Part shown: one piece after another, positions 33,172-41,401 of the stretch
Layout of the letters: each line of letters opens with the position of its first letter
Numbering within the stretch: position 1 is the first letter of the stretch
From: Streptomyces sp. Ncost-T10-10d
GTDB taxonomy: Bacteria; Actinomycetota; Actinomycetes; Streptomycetales; Streptomycetaceae
Direction of reading: 5' to 3'
DNA: 64,000 bases
Assembly: GCF_900091955.1 (NCBI RefSeq)
Contig: NZ_FMDF01000182.1
Location: 207,531 to 271,530, forward strand
The notes under the pieces: generated by a model
The model's database searches: none
What the model saw: only the letters and a program-made list of their open reading frames with translations
What the model was told of the DNA's origin: nothing
Program-made: the position numbers and the translations under genes

Positions 33172-35741
33172 CCAGTACTTCGCGCACGTTGCCGGTGACC
33201 GACCTCTCCCTCGTGGTGCTCATCGGAGCCAGCGGTTCCGGCAAGTCCACCTTCGCCCGTAAGCACTTCAAGCCCACGGAGATCGTCTCCTCGGACTTCT
33301 GCCGTGGCCTGGTCGCCGACGACGAGAACGACCAGAGCGCCAGCCGTGACGCCTTCGACGTCCTCCACTACATCGTGGGCAAGCGGCTCGCCGCCGGGCG
33401 GCTGACCGTCGTGGACGCCACCAGCGTCCAGTCCGAGAGCCGCAAGCAACTGGTCCAGCTGGCCAGGAGCCACGACGTGCTGCCCATCGCGATCGTTCTC
33501 GACCTGCCCGAAGAGGTCTGCATCGCGCGCAACGCGGCCCGCCCCGACCGCGCCGACATGCCGCGCCACGTCATCCAGCGCCACCGCCGCGAACTGCGCC
33601 GTTCGTTGCGCGGCCTGGAGCGCGAGGGCTTCCGCAAGGTGCACATTCTGCACACCGAGGAGGAGGCGGAGCGCGCCGAAGTGGTGCTGGAGCGTCGCTA
33701 CAACGACCTCCGCCACCTCACCGGACCCTTCGACATCATCGGCGACATCCACGGCTGCAGTTCCGAACTGGAGGCCCTGCTCGGCAAGCTCGGCTACATC
33801 GACGGCACGCACCCCGAAGGGCGTACGGCGGTCTTCGTCGGCGACCTCGTGGACCGCGGCCCCGACAGCCCCGGGGTACTGCGCCGCGTCATGTCCATGG
33901 TGTCGGCGGGCAACGCCCTGTGCGTGCCGGGCAACCACGAGAACAAGCTCGGCCGCTACCTCAAGGGACGCAAGGTCCAGCACACCCATGGACTCGCCGA
34001 GACCATCGAGCAGTTGGAGCGGGAGGACGAGAAGGATCCTGCCTTCCGCGAGCAGGTGCGGGAGTTCATCGACGGGCTCGTCAGCCACTACGTGCTCGAC
34101 GAGGGCAAGCTCGTCGTCTGTCACGCCGGGCTGCCCGAGAAGTACCACGGGCGCACCTCCGGGCGGGTCCGCTCGCACGCGCTGTACGGGGACACCACCG
34201 GTGAGACCGACGAGTTCGGCCTGCCCGTGCGCTACCCGTGGGCGGAGGAGTACCGCGGCCGTGCCGCTGTGGTCTACGGCCACACCCCGGTGCCCAACAC
34301 CTCCTGGGTCAACAACACCATCTGCCTGGACACCGGTGCGGTCTTCGGCGGGAAGATGACCGCGCTGCGCTGGCCGGAGCGCGAGCTCGTCGACGTACCG
34401 GCCGAGAAGGTCTGGTACCAGCCGGCCAAGCCGCTGACCACCGAGGCGCCCGGGGGGAGGGAGGGCAGGCCGCTGGACCTCGCCGATGTGCACGGCCGTC
34501 GGACCGTGGAGACCCGGCACATGGGCCGCATCTCGGTCCGCGAGGAGAACGCCGCGGCGGCGCTCGAAGTCATGAGCCGGTTCGCCGTCGACCCGCGGCT
34601 GCTCGGCTACCTCCCGCCGACCATGGCGCCCACCGCCACCTCGCACGAGGACGGCTACCTGGAGCACCCGGCGGAGGCCTTCGCCCAGTACCGGGCGGAC
34701 GGTGTCACCAAGGTCGTGTGCGAGGAGAAGCACATGGGCTCGCGTGCGGTGGCGCTGGTCTGCCGGGACGCGAACACCGCCCGTGAGAGGTTCGGCGCAG
34801 GGGGAACCTCCCACCCTTCCGGCGGCGAAGGAGGTCCGACCGGGGCGCTCTACACCCGCACCGGAAGGCCGTTCCTCGACGACGTCGCACTGACCGAGGT
34901 GATCCTCGGCAGGTTGCGCACCGCCGTCACCGCCGCCGGACTCTGGGAGGAGTGGGACACCGACTGGGTGCTGCTCGACGCCGAGCTGATGCCGTGGTCT
35001 CTCAAGGCGGCCGGGCTGCTGCGCTCGCAGTATGCCGCGGTCGGTGCCGCATCCGGGGCGGTCTTCCCGGAGGCCAACGCGGCCCTCGCGGCAGCGGTGG
35101 CCCGTGGGGTGGACGTGGGCGCGCTCGCGGACCGCCAGCAGGGACGGGCCGCGGACGCGACCGCGTTCACCGAGGCGTATCGCCGCTACTGCTGGAGCAC
35201 CCAGGGCCTGGACGGGGTGCGGCTCGCGCCGTTCCAGATCCTCGCCGTGCAGGGCCGCTCGCTGGCCTCCGTACCGCACGACGAGCAGCTGGCCTGGCTC
35301 GACCGGCTGGTCGAGCACGATCCGACCGGGCTGCTCCAGGTCACCCGCAGGCTCGTCGTCGACACCGGTGACGAGGCGTCGGTGAGCTCCGGCATCGACT
35401 GGTGGCTGGAGATGACCGGCCGCGGTGGCGAAGGCATGGTCGTCAAGCCGCTTGCCGCGCTCGTACGGGACGGCAAGGGCAGGCTGGTCCAGCCGGGCAT
35501 CAAGGTGCGCGGCCGGGAGTACCTCCGGATCATCTACGGCCCCGAGTACACCCGCCCGGAGAACCTGGAGCGGCTGCGCGGCCGGTTCCTCGGCCACAAG
35601 CGGTCGTTGGCGCTCCGGGAGTACGCGCTGGGGCTCGAAGCGCTGGACCGGCTGGCCGACGGGGAGCCGTTGTGGCGGGTCCACGAGGCGGTGTTCGCGG
35701 TGCTGGCCCTGGAGTCGGAGCCGGTCGACCCGCGGCTGTAG
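33168..35741 (+). CDS. pnkp: Polynucleotide kinase-phosphatase-ligase Pnkp
   Basis: An 857-aa three-domain RNA end-healing and sealing enzyme. Kinase: P-loop GASGSGKST (~20-28). Calcineurin-like phosphatase: GDIHGCSSELEALLG (~191-205), GDLVDRGPDSPGV, and GNHENKLGRYL (~254-264), with His/Asp/Asn metal ligands. C-terminal ligase-type adenylyltransferase: the nucleotide-binding Lys in EEKHMGSRAVAL (Lys ~521), and GRGGEGMVVKPLA (~751-763) as motifs IV-V. Together with Hen1 it heals 2',3'-cyclic-phosphate/5'-OH breaks left by ribotoxins; the Pnkp ligase needs Hen1's N-terminal half for sealing. The gene is coupled to hen1 by ATGA. The insertion rich in Gly (~543-560) inside the ligase domain looks benign. 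Confidence 0.94.
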   Translation: MTSTSRTLPVTDLSLVVLIGASGSGKSTFARKHFKPTEIVSSDFCRGLVADDENDQSASRDAFDVLHYIVGKRLAAGRLTVVDATSVQSESRKQLVQLARSHDVLPIAIVLDLPEEVCIARNAARPDRADMPRHVIQRHRRELRRSLRGLEREGFRKVHILHTEEEAERAEVVLERRYNDLRHLTGPFDIIGDIHGCSSELEALLGKLGYIDGTHPEGRTAVFVGDLVDRGPDSPGVLRRVMSMVSAGNALCVPGNHENKLGRYLKGRKVQHTHGLAETIEQLEREDEKDPAFREQVREFIDGLVSHYVLDEGKLVVCHAGLPEKYHGRTSGRVRSHALYGDTTGETDEFGLPVRYPWAEEYRGRAAVVYGHTPVPNTSWVNNTICLDTGAVFGGKMTALRWPERELVDVPAEKVWYQPAKPLTTEAPGGREGRPLDLADVHGRRTVETRHMGRISVREENAAAALEVMSRFAVDPRLLGYLPPTMAPTATSHEDGYLEHPAEAFAQYRADGVTKVVCEEKHMGSRAVALVCRDANTARERFGAGGTSHPSGGEGGPTGALYTRTGRPFLDDVALTEVILGRLRTAVTAAGLWEEWDTDWVLLDAELMPWSLKAAGLLRSQYAAVGAASGAVFPEANAALAAAVARGVDVGALADRQQGRAADATAFTEAYRRYCWSTQGLDGVRLAPFQILAVQGRSLASVPHDEQLAWLDRLVEHDPTGLLQVTRRLVVDTGDEASVSSGIDWWLEMTGRGGEGMVVKPLAALVRDGKGRLVQPGIKVRGREYLRIIYGPEYTRPENLERLRGRFLGHKRSLALREYALGLEALDRLADGEPLWRVHEAVFAVLALESEPVDPRL

Positions 35742-35833
35742 ACAGTGGTGCCGGCGGGCTTTGCGATGAGATCAACGGAAAACCGCTGGCGATTCGCCGG
35801 GTGAACGGCGCTCCGCACGGTGAGGATGGATGC

Positions 35834-37066
35834 ATGGGATTCCATGTCGACTCCGAGGCCGGGCGGCTGCGCCGCGTCATCCTGCACCGCCCCGATCTTG
35901 AGCTGAAGCGGCTCACCCCCGGCAACAAGGACGCGCTCCTTTTCGACGACGTGCTCTGGGTGCGCCGCGCCCGCCAGGAGCACGACGGCTTCGCGGACGT
36001 GCTGCGCGACCGAGGCGTGGAGGTGCACCTCTTCGGCGATCTGCTGCGTGAGTCGCTGGAGATCCCGGTGGCCAGGCGGCTCGTCCTGGACCGGGTCTTC
36101 GGCGAGAAGGAGTACGGCCCGCTCGCCACCGAGCATCTGCGGGCCGCCTTCGAGGAGTTGCCCAGCGCCGAGCTGGCCGAGGCGCTGGTCGGCGGGATGA
36201 CCAAGCGGGAGTTCCTGGAGCGGCACCGCGAGCCGACTTCCGTCCGCTTCCACGTCATGGACCTGGACGACTTCCTGCTCGGCCCGCTGCCGAACCATCT
36301 CTTCACCCGGGACACCTCGGCCTGGATATACGACGGGGTGTCGATCAACGCGATGCGCTGGCCGGCCCGGCAGCGCGAGACCGTCCACTTCGAGGCGATC
36401 TACCGCCACCACCCCCTCTTCACCGGCCCCGACGCAGGCGTCTTCCATCACTGGTCCGAGGGGCAGGACGACTATCCCTCCACCATCGAAGGCGGCGACG
36501 TACTGGTCATCGGCCACGGCGCCGTACTCATCGGGATGAGCGAGCGCACCACCCCGCAGGCGGTGGAGATGCTGGCCCGTGGACTGTTCGACGCCGGCTC
36601 GGCGCACACGATCGTGGCGCTCGACATGCCCAAGCGCAGGGAGTTCATGCACCTCGACACGGTCATGACGATGATCGACGGCGACACCTTCACCAAGTAC
36701 GCGGGCCTGGGCATGCTCCGCTCGTACACCATCCAGCCCGGTGAAGGGCCGAGGGACCTGAAGGTCACCGACCATCCGCCCGAGCACATGCACGACGCGA
36801 TCGCGCACGCCCTGGGCCTGGACTCGATCCGGGTCCTCACAGCCGCCCAGGATGTGCGCGCCGCCCAGCGCGAGCAGTGGGACGACGGCTGCAATGTGCT
36901 GGCCGTCGAGCCAGGCGTCGTCGTCGCGTACGAGCGCAACGCCACCACGAATACCTATCTCCGCAAGGAGGGCATCGAGGTCATAGAGATCCGCGGCAGC
37001 GAACTCGGCCGGGGCAGGGGCGGCCCCCGCTGCATGAGCTGCCCCGTGGTGCGTGATCCGGTGTAG
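35834..37066 (+). CDS. arcA: Arginine deiminase
   Basis: A 410-aa cytosolic enzyme, arginine to citrulline plus ammonia, first step of the ADI pathway. Family blocks: FHVDSEAGRLRRVILHRPDL at the N-terminus, LPNHLFTRDTSAWIYDGVSI (~154-173) with a substrate-binding region, EGGDVLVIGHGAVLIGMSER, MHLDTVMTMID with the catalytic His, and GPRCMSCPVVRD with the nucleophile Cys400. The ATG at 35834 is used; the frame is open from 35402 but that part is a shadow of pnkp. Upstream of arcA the 90-bp gap after pnkp contains the promoter. Next to it are an ornithine carbamoyltransferase gene and a cationic amino-acid permease; carbamate kinase (arcC) is absent from the window. Confidence 0.93.
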   Translation: MGFHVDSEAGRLRRVILHRPDLELKRLTPGNKDALLFDDVLWVRRARQEHDGFADVLRDRGVEVHLFGDLLRESLEIPVARRLVLDRVFGEKEYGPLATEHLRAAFEELPSAELAEALVGGMTKREFLERHREPTSVRFHVMDLDDFLLGPLPNHLFTRDTSAWIYDGVSINAMRWPARQRETVHFEAIYRHHPLFTGPDAGVFHHWSEGQDDYPSTIEGGDVLVIGHGAVLIGMSERTTPQAVEMLARGLFDAGSAHTIVALDMPKRREFMHLDTVMTMIDGDTFTKYAGLGMLRSYTIQPGEGPRDLKVTDHPPEHMHDAIAHALGLDSIRVLTAAQDVRAAQREQWDDGCNVLAVEPGVVVAYERNATTNTYLRKEGIEVIEIRGSELGRGRGGPRCMSCPVVRDPV

Positions 37067-37164
37067 CGGCGCACGACCTGGTGCAGCGGTGCGCGACACG
37101 GCGCAAGGAAAGAAACTCCGCACGAAGAGTCTCCGCACAGGAGTCGGCGTGCGAGGCAAGAGCC

Positions 37165-37193
37165 TCCGTATAGCGATGCAATGCTTCGTATAG
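37165..37193. promoter_or_regulatory. Direct repeat CGTATAG with 20-bp spacing (candidate operator)
   Basis: TCCGTATAG at 37165-37173 and TTCGTATAG at 37185-37193, two helical turns apart, with ATGCAATGC between; TATGCA also occurs at 37211-37216. It lies in the 178-bp gap between arcA and the carbamoyltransferase gene. It could be an ArgR/AhrC-type box region, but I cannot match it to a firm consensus. Confidence 0.35.
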
Positions 37194-37244
37194 ACTTCCA
37201 GGGTCGCTGTATGCACGATCCTCATCCGACCCAGGAGCAGTCCC

Positions 37245-38252
37245 ATGGCCATAGACCTCGCAGGCCGCCACTTCCTCAAGGAGCTGGACTTCACGGCCGA
37301 GGAGTTCCGCGGCCTGATCGACCTCGCGGCCGAGCTCAAGGCCGCCAAGAAATCGGGGACCGAGGTGCAGCGGCTGCGCGGCAAGAACATCGCGCTCATC
37401 TTCGAGAAGACCTCGACCCGCACCCGCTGCGCCTTCGAGGTGGCGGCCGCGGATCAGGGTGCGTCCACGACATATCTCGACCCCTCGGGCTCGCAGCTGG
37501 GGCACAAGGAGTCGGTGAAGGACACGGCCCGCGTCCTCGGTCGGATGTTCGACGGCATCGAGTACCGCGGTGACAGCCAGATGGCCGTCGAGGAGCTGGC
37601 TGCGCACGGCGGCGTTCCGGTCTTCAACGGACTCACCGACGACTGGCACCCGACCCAGATGCTCGCCGACGTCCTCACCATGGCCGAGCACAGCGAGAAG
37701 CCGCTGGAGCGGATCGCCTTCGCCTACCTCGGTGACGCCCGCTTCAACATGGGTAACTCCTACCTGGTCACCGGCGCCCTGCTGGGCATGGATGTGCGGA
37801 TCGTCGCGCCGAAGTCGTACTGGCCGGCCGAGGAGATCATCACCGAGGCCCGCACGCTGGCCGAGGCCAGCGGTGCGACGGTCACTCTCACCGAGGACAT
37901 CGCCGAGGGCGTCAAGGGCGCGGACTTCGTCGCCACCGATGTCTGGGTCTCCATGGGTGAGCCCAAGGAGGTCTGGGGCGAGCGCATCGAGGCGCTCGCG
38001 CCGTACGCCGTGACCATGGACGTCCTGCGCGCCACCGGCAATGCGGACGTGAAGTTCCTGCACTGCCTCCCGGCCTTCCACGACCTCGGCACCAAGGTCG
38101 GGCGGGAGATCGAGGCCGCCCATGGGCTGACGGAGCTGGAGGTCACCGACGAGGTCTTCGAGTCCACGCACTCGGTCGTCTTCGACGAGGCCGAGAACCG
38201 GATGCATACGATCAAGGCCATTCTGGTGGCAACCCTGGCGGCCGCAAGCTGA
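37245..38252 (+). CDS. argF: Ornithine carbamoyltransferase (catabolic by context)
   Basis: A 335-aa enzyme interconverting ornithine plus carbamoyl phosphate and citrulline plus phosphate. The carbamoyl-phosphate loop is KTSTRTRCAFEVAAAD (residues ~53-68), the ornithine-binding part includes NGLTDDWHPTQMLAD (HPTQ), and HCLPAFHD (~266-273) is the OTC signature. AGGAG lies before the ATG. Adjacent to arginine deiminase it would run in the catabolic direction (arcB role), giving carbamoyl phosphate; its sequence does not decide that. Gap of 178 bp to arcA with operator-like repeats, so it may have its own promoter. Confidence 0.92.
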   Translation: MAIDLAGRHFLKELDFTAEEFRGLIDLAAELKAAKKSGTEVQRLRGKNIALIFEKTSTRTRCAFEVAAADQGASTTYLDPSGSQLGHKESVKDTARVLGRMFDGIEYRGDSQMAVEELAAHGGVPVFNGLTDDWHPTQMLADVLTMAEHSEKPLERIAFAYLGDARFNMGNSYLVTGALLGMDVRIVAPKSYWPAEEIITEARTLAEASGATVTLTEDIAEGVKGADFVATDVWVSMGEPKEVWGERIEALAPYAVTMDVLRATGNADVKFLHCLPAFHDLGTKVGREIEAAHGLTELEVTDEVFESTHSVVFDEAENRMHTIKAILVATLAAAS

Positions 38253-38256
38253 ACGC

Positions 38257-38270
38257 TGCATGACCATGCA
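38257..38270. promoter_or_regulatory. Palindrome TGCATG-AC-CATGCA
   Basis: A perfect 6-2-6 inverted repeat 5 bp after the carbamoyltransferase stop and about 31 bp before the TAATAT box. The TGCAT core resembles ArgR half-sites. It is a candidate operator for the permease promoter. Confidence 0.4.
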
Positions 38271-38300
38271 CCCGATTGGGTGAACATGCGCGAAGGCGAC

Positions 38301-38352
38301 TAATATGTTGTCTCTTGGTGGGGTTCGAGCTCGCACGCTCGAACCCCATTTT
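38301..38352 (+). terminator. Promoter-like TAATAT followed at once by an intrinsic terminator
   Basis: TAATAT at 38301-38306 would start RNA near 38313. At 38319-38330 with 38337-38348 there is a perfect 12-bp stem with loop TCGCAC followed by TTTT. The hairpin may end the carbamoyltransferase transcript, act as an attenuator for the permease, or make a short RNA. Confidence 0.6.
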
Positions 38353-38438
38353 CGTGTGTGTCACCAGAGCTCGGAGCTCCCCCACAAGGCCCCGGGTGCA
38401 CATCCCCCACATGCTTCACCAGAGAAGAGACCATCCCC

Positions 38439-39881
38439 GTGAGTCCGCTGCGCCCACCGAGCTTCCCGCGCCCTTCCGGGCCACGCGTCAAGAGCCCCCA
38501 CCAGCTGATCGCCGAGTCCGGCGCCGACCTGGAGGGGCACGGCCTCAAGCGCACCATGGGACTCTTCCAGCTGGTGTGCTTCGGTGTCGGCGCCGTCGTC
38601 GGCACCGGCATCTTCGTCGGTCTCTCCGACAGCGTCGCCGAGGCGGGCCCTGCGGTCGTGCTGTCCTTCGTGCTCGCCGCGATCACCTGCATCTTCACCG
38701 CGTTCTCCTTCGCCGAGCTGGGCAGCGCGATCCCGGTGTCCGGCAGCTCGTACTCCTTCGCCTACGCGACCCTCGGCGAACGCATCGCGTTCCTCGTCGG
38801 CTGGTGTCTGCTGCTGGAGTACGGGGTCTCGGTCTCCGCGGTGGCCGTCGGCTGGAGCCAGTACGTCAATGAGCTGCTGAACAGTTTGTTCGGCCGGCAG
38901 CTGCCTGAGGCCCTCTCGGCGGGGCCCGGCGACGGCGGAGTGATCAATCTGCCCGCGGTCCTGGTGGTCATGATGGCCGCCACCCTGCTGGTGCGCGGCG
39001 TCCGGGAGAGTGCGGGGGCCACCACCGCGATGGCGGTCCTCAAGATCGCCATTCTGATCATGTTCTGCGTCATCGCCTTCACGGCCTTCGAGCACGGGAA
39101 TCTCACGCCGTTCGTCGCCCACGGGGCGGGCGGGGTCACCGCCGGTGCGTCGCTGGCCTTCTTCTCGTACATCGGCTTCGACGCCATCACCACCGCGGGC
39201 GAAGAGGTCAAGAACCCGCGGCGGAACATCCCGATCGCGATCATGGTCTGCATCGGCGTGGTCACCCTGCTCTACTGCGCCGTTGCGCTCGCGGCCATCG
39301 GTGCCCTCGGCCCGGAGGCCGTCGCCGACAAGCCGGCCGCGCTCTCGATCGTCGTCGACCAGGTCACCGACTCGACCGTCGGCGGTGGAATCATCGCTTT
39401 CGGAGCGGTCGTCGCGATCGCATCCGTCGTGCTCGCGGTGATGTACGGGCAGACCCGCATCCTGATGTCGATGTCCCGAGACGGTCTGATCCCGCGGGTC
39501 TTCGAGCGGGTCTCGCCGCGGACGGCGACGCCGGTCGCGAACACCTGGATCGTGGCGGTCGTCTTCGCGATCCCGGCGGCCTTCTCGTCGCTCGACGTGG
39601 TGGTGAATCTGACGACCATCGGCACGCTGGGCACCATGGTCGCGGTGAACATCGCGGTGATCGTGCTGCGCCGTCGAAACCCGGAGGTGACGGGCTCGTT
39701 CCGGGTGCCGCTCTACCCGGTGAGCCCGCTCCTGGGCGTCGTTTTCTGCCTCTATCTGATGTACGGGACGGGCTGGGCGACCTGGGTGCAGTTCGCCGCC
39801 TTCCTGATCGTCGGTGCGGCGGTGTACGCCTTCTACGGCCGCAGCCGTTCCCGGCTGGCCGCTGCCGACGCGGGTCGATGA
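38439..39881 (+). CDS. Cationic amino-acid permease (APC superfamily, CAT-like)
   Basis: A 480-aa membrane transporter with about twelve hydrophobic segments. The first holds the APC signature LVCFGVGAVVGTGIFVGLSD (~53-72); further family blocks are FSYIGFDAITTAGEEVKNPR (~246-265) with the typical GFD and E(E)xxNP, and MYGQTRILMSMSRDGLIP. The CAT-family EEVKNPRRNIP motif suggests arginine, lysine or ornithine as substrate, fitting its place after two arginine-catabolic genes. GTG 38439 has a purine-rich AGAGAAGAGA upstream. Confidence 0.88.
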   Translation: MSPLRPPSFPRPSGPRVKSPHQLIAESGADLEGHGLKRTMGLFQLVCFGVGAVVGTGIFVGLSDSVAEAGPAVVLSFVLAAITCIFTAFSFAELGSAIPVSGSSYSFAYATLGERIAFLVGWCLLLEYGVSVSAVAVGWSQYVNELLNSLFGRQLPEALSAGPGDGGVINLPAVLVVMMAATLLVRGVRESAGATTAMAVLKIAILIMFCVIAFTAFEHGNLTPFVAHGAGGVTAGASLAFFSYIGFDAITTAGEEVKNPRRNIPIAIMVCIGVVTLLYCAVALAAIGALGPEAVADKPAALSIVVDQVTDSTVGGGIIAFGAVVAIASVVLAVMYGQTRILMSMSRDGLIPRVFERVSPRTATPVANTWIVAVVFAIPAAFSSLDVVVNLTTIGTLGTMVAVNIAVIVLRRRNPEVTGSFRVPLYPVSPLLGVVFCLYLMYGTGWATWVQFAAFLIVGAAVYAFYGRSRSRLAAADAGR

Positions 39882-39910
39882 GGGCGGCCGGTCGGCGCCG
39901 AGATGTCCGG

Positions 39911-40465
39911 TCAGCTCCGAGGCGCACGGGACGGCAGGGTGAACCACACCGCCTTGCCGTGCTCCGTCGTGCGGTGACCGCAGGACGAGCTGAGCGTACG
40001 GATCAGCAGCAGACCCCGGCCGTGTTCCTGCCAGGGGTCCGGCGCACTGCCGGGCTCAGGATGGGAGAGATCGCCCGGCGGCGCCGGGTCGCGGTCGTGC
40101 ACCTCCACCTGGCAGCCGGTCGGCAGGAGCTCCACCACCAGCTCGATGGGTTCGTCGCTGCGGGTGTGCTCCACGGCGTTGGCGACCAGTTCGGCGGTGA
40201 GGAGCTCGGCGGTATCGGAATCGGCCGGTGCTTCGATGTCCGCCAGTGCCGTACGGATCAGGGCGCGGGCGACCGGTACGGCCACCGTCGAATGCGGCAG
40301 GGCTATCCGCCAGGAGGCGGGGAGGGGGACATCGGAGGGCACAGCACGGTTTCCGTTCCGGAGTTCACGAACTTTCTGGAAGTCAAGACTTCTCGGTTTC
40401 AACCTTACGAATTGCAACGGCACAGGCAAGGGACCGCCGACCGGTACGAAGGGGACGTTCGGCAC
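39911..40465 (-). CDS. ATP-binding protein, anti-sigma-factor kinase (RsbW) type
   Basis: A 184-aa protein with a single HATPase domain of the serine-kinase/anti-sigma type: LPHSTVAVPVARALIRTALA, N box TAELLTAELVANAVEHTRSD, and G box WQEHGRGLLLIRTLSSS. Streptomyces have dozens of such proteins that bind sigma or anti-anti-sigma partners. The N-terminus is uncertain: GTG 40465 gives 184 aa, but the first ~40 residues are not conserved, and GTG 40372 is a reasonable alternative. No partner is adjacent. It converges on the permease gene, with its own promoter in the 105-bp divergent gap. Confidence 0.8.
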   Translation of the reverse strand: MPNVPFVPVGGPLPVPLQFVRLKPRSLDFQKVRELRNGNRAVPSDVPLPASWRIALPHSTVAVPVARALIRTALADIEAPADSDTAELLTAELVANAVEHTRSDEPIELVVELLPTGCQVEVHDRDPAPPGDLSHPEPGSAPDPWQEHGRGLLLIRTLSSSCGHRTTEHGKAVWFTLPSRAPRS

Positions 40466-40495
40466 TGAGTTCTCACGCTCCGCCTATTGCGTGCT

Positions 40496-40511
40496 CGTGA
40501 CGAGAGTCACG
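40496..40511. promoter_or_regulatory. Palindrome CGTGAC-GAGA-GTCACG in the divergent promoter region
   Basis: A perfect 6-4-6 inverted repeat, 31 bp from the anti-sigma kinase start and 59 bp from the enoyl-CoA hydratase start. It is a candidate operator for one or both genes. Confidence 0.45.
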
Positions 40512-40569
40512 TACGAGTGATAAGTTCGTTCGCAGGTAGCAGCCCGACGGCTGAAGGGGAGCCCCCTCG

Positions 40570-41397
40570 ATGAGCCCGTTTCCCAGCTCCGCCCCCCATA
40601 CGGATGACTGGCGCCATCTGCGGCTGACGACGGACGACGGAGTTGCCACCGTCACCCTCGCCCGCCCCGAGAAACTCAACGCTCTCACCTTCGGTGCCTA
40701 CGCCGACCTGCGCGACCTGCTTGCCGAACTGTCCCGCGAACGCACAGTGCGCGCTCTGGTGCTCGCGGGGGAGGGCCGCGGTTTCTGCTCAGGCGGAGAT
40801 GTCGACGACATCATCGGCGCGACACTCGCCATGGACACCGCCCAGCTCCTCGATTTCAACCGCATGACCGGGCAGGTGGTGCGGGCCCTACGTGAAACCC
40901 CCTTCCCCGTCATCGCCGCCGTACACGGCGTGGCCGCAGGTGCCGGCGCGGTTCTTGCGCTGGCCGCCGACTTCCGGATCGCCGATCCGTCCGCCCGCTT
41001 CGCCTTCCTCTTCACCAAGGTCGGTCTCTCCGGCGGCGACATGGGCGCCGCCTATCTGTTGCCGCGCGTCGTCGGCCTCGGCCATGCCACCCGGCTGCTG
41101 ATGCTCGGCGAACAGGTTCGCGCACCCGAAGCGGAACGGATCGGACTGATCAGCGAGCTGACCGAGGAGGGCCAGGCGGATGTGCGCGCGGCAGCGCTCG
41201 CCCGCCGCCTCGCCGACGGACCGGCCCTCGCCCTCGCCCAGACCAAGGCGCTGCTCACCGCCGAACTCGACATGCCGCTCGCTGCCGCGGTCGAGATGGA
41301 CGCCGCGACCCAGGCCCTGCTGATGCACGGTGACGACTACGCCGAATTCCACGCCGCCTTCACCGAGAAGCGGCCGCCGAAGTGGCAAGGCCGGTAG
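40570..41397 (+). CDS. Enoyl-CoA hydratase/isomerase family protein
   Basis: A 275-aa crotonase-fold enzyme that adds water to, or isomerises, an unsaturated acyl-CoA. Oxyanion-hole segments are visible: VLAGEGRGFCSGGDVDDI (~residues 63-80) and AAVHGVAAGAGAVLALAADF (~117-136). The FLFTKVGLSGGDMGAAYLLP (~145-164) has Asp where many hydratases have Glu, as in the variant found with aromatic CoA pathways. GAAGGGGAGC precedes the ATG. It begins an operon with the large flavoprotein, 4 bp downstream. In the 2-aminobenzoyl-CoA pathway an enzyme of this kind acts after ring reduction. Confidence 0.88.
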   Translation: MSPFPSSAPHTDDWRHLRLTTDDGVATVTLARPEKLNALTFGAYADLRDLLAELSRERTVRALVLAGEGRGFCSGGDVDDIIGATLAMDTAQLLDFNRMTGQVVRALRETPFPVIAAVHGVAAGAGAVLALAADFRIADPSARFAFLFTKVGLSGGDMGAAYLLPRVVGLGHATRLLMLGEQVRAPEAERIGLISELTEEGQADVRAAALARRLADGPALALAQTKALLTAELDMPLAAAVEMDAATQALLMHGDDYAEFHAAFTEKRPPKWQGR

Positions 41398-41401
41398 CAC
41401 G

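Noticed and set aside
38319..38348. GGTTCGAGC resembling a tRNA T-arm
   Set aside because: No acceptor, D or anticodon stems are found; the sequence is a perfect hairpin with a T-run, so a terminator is the better reading.
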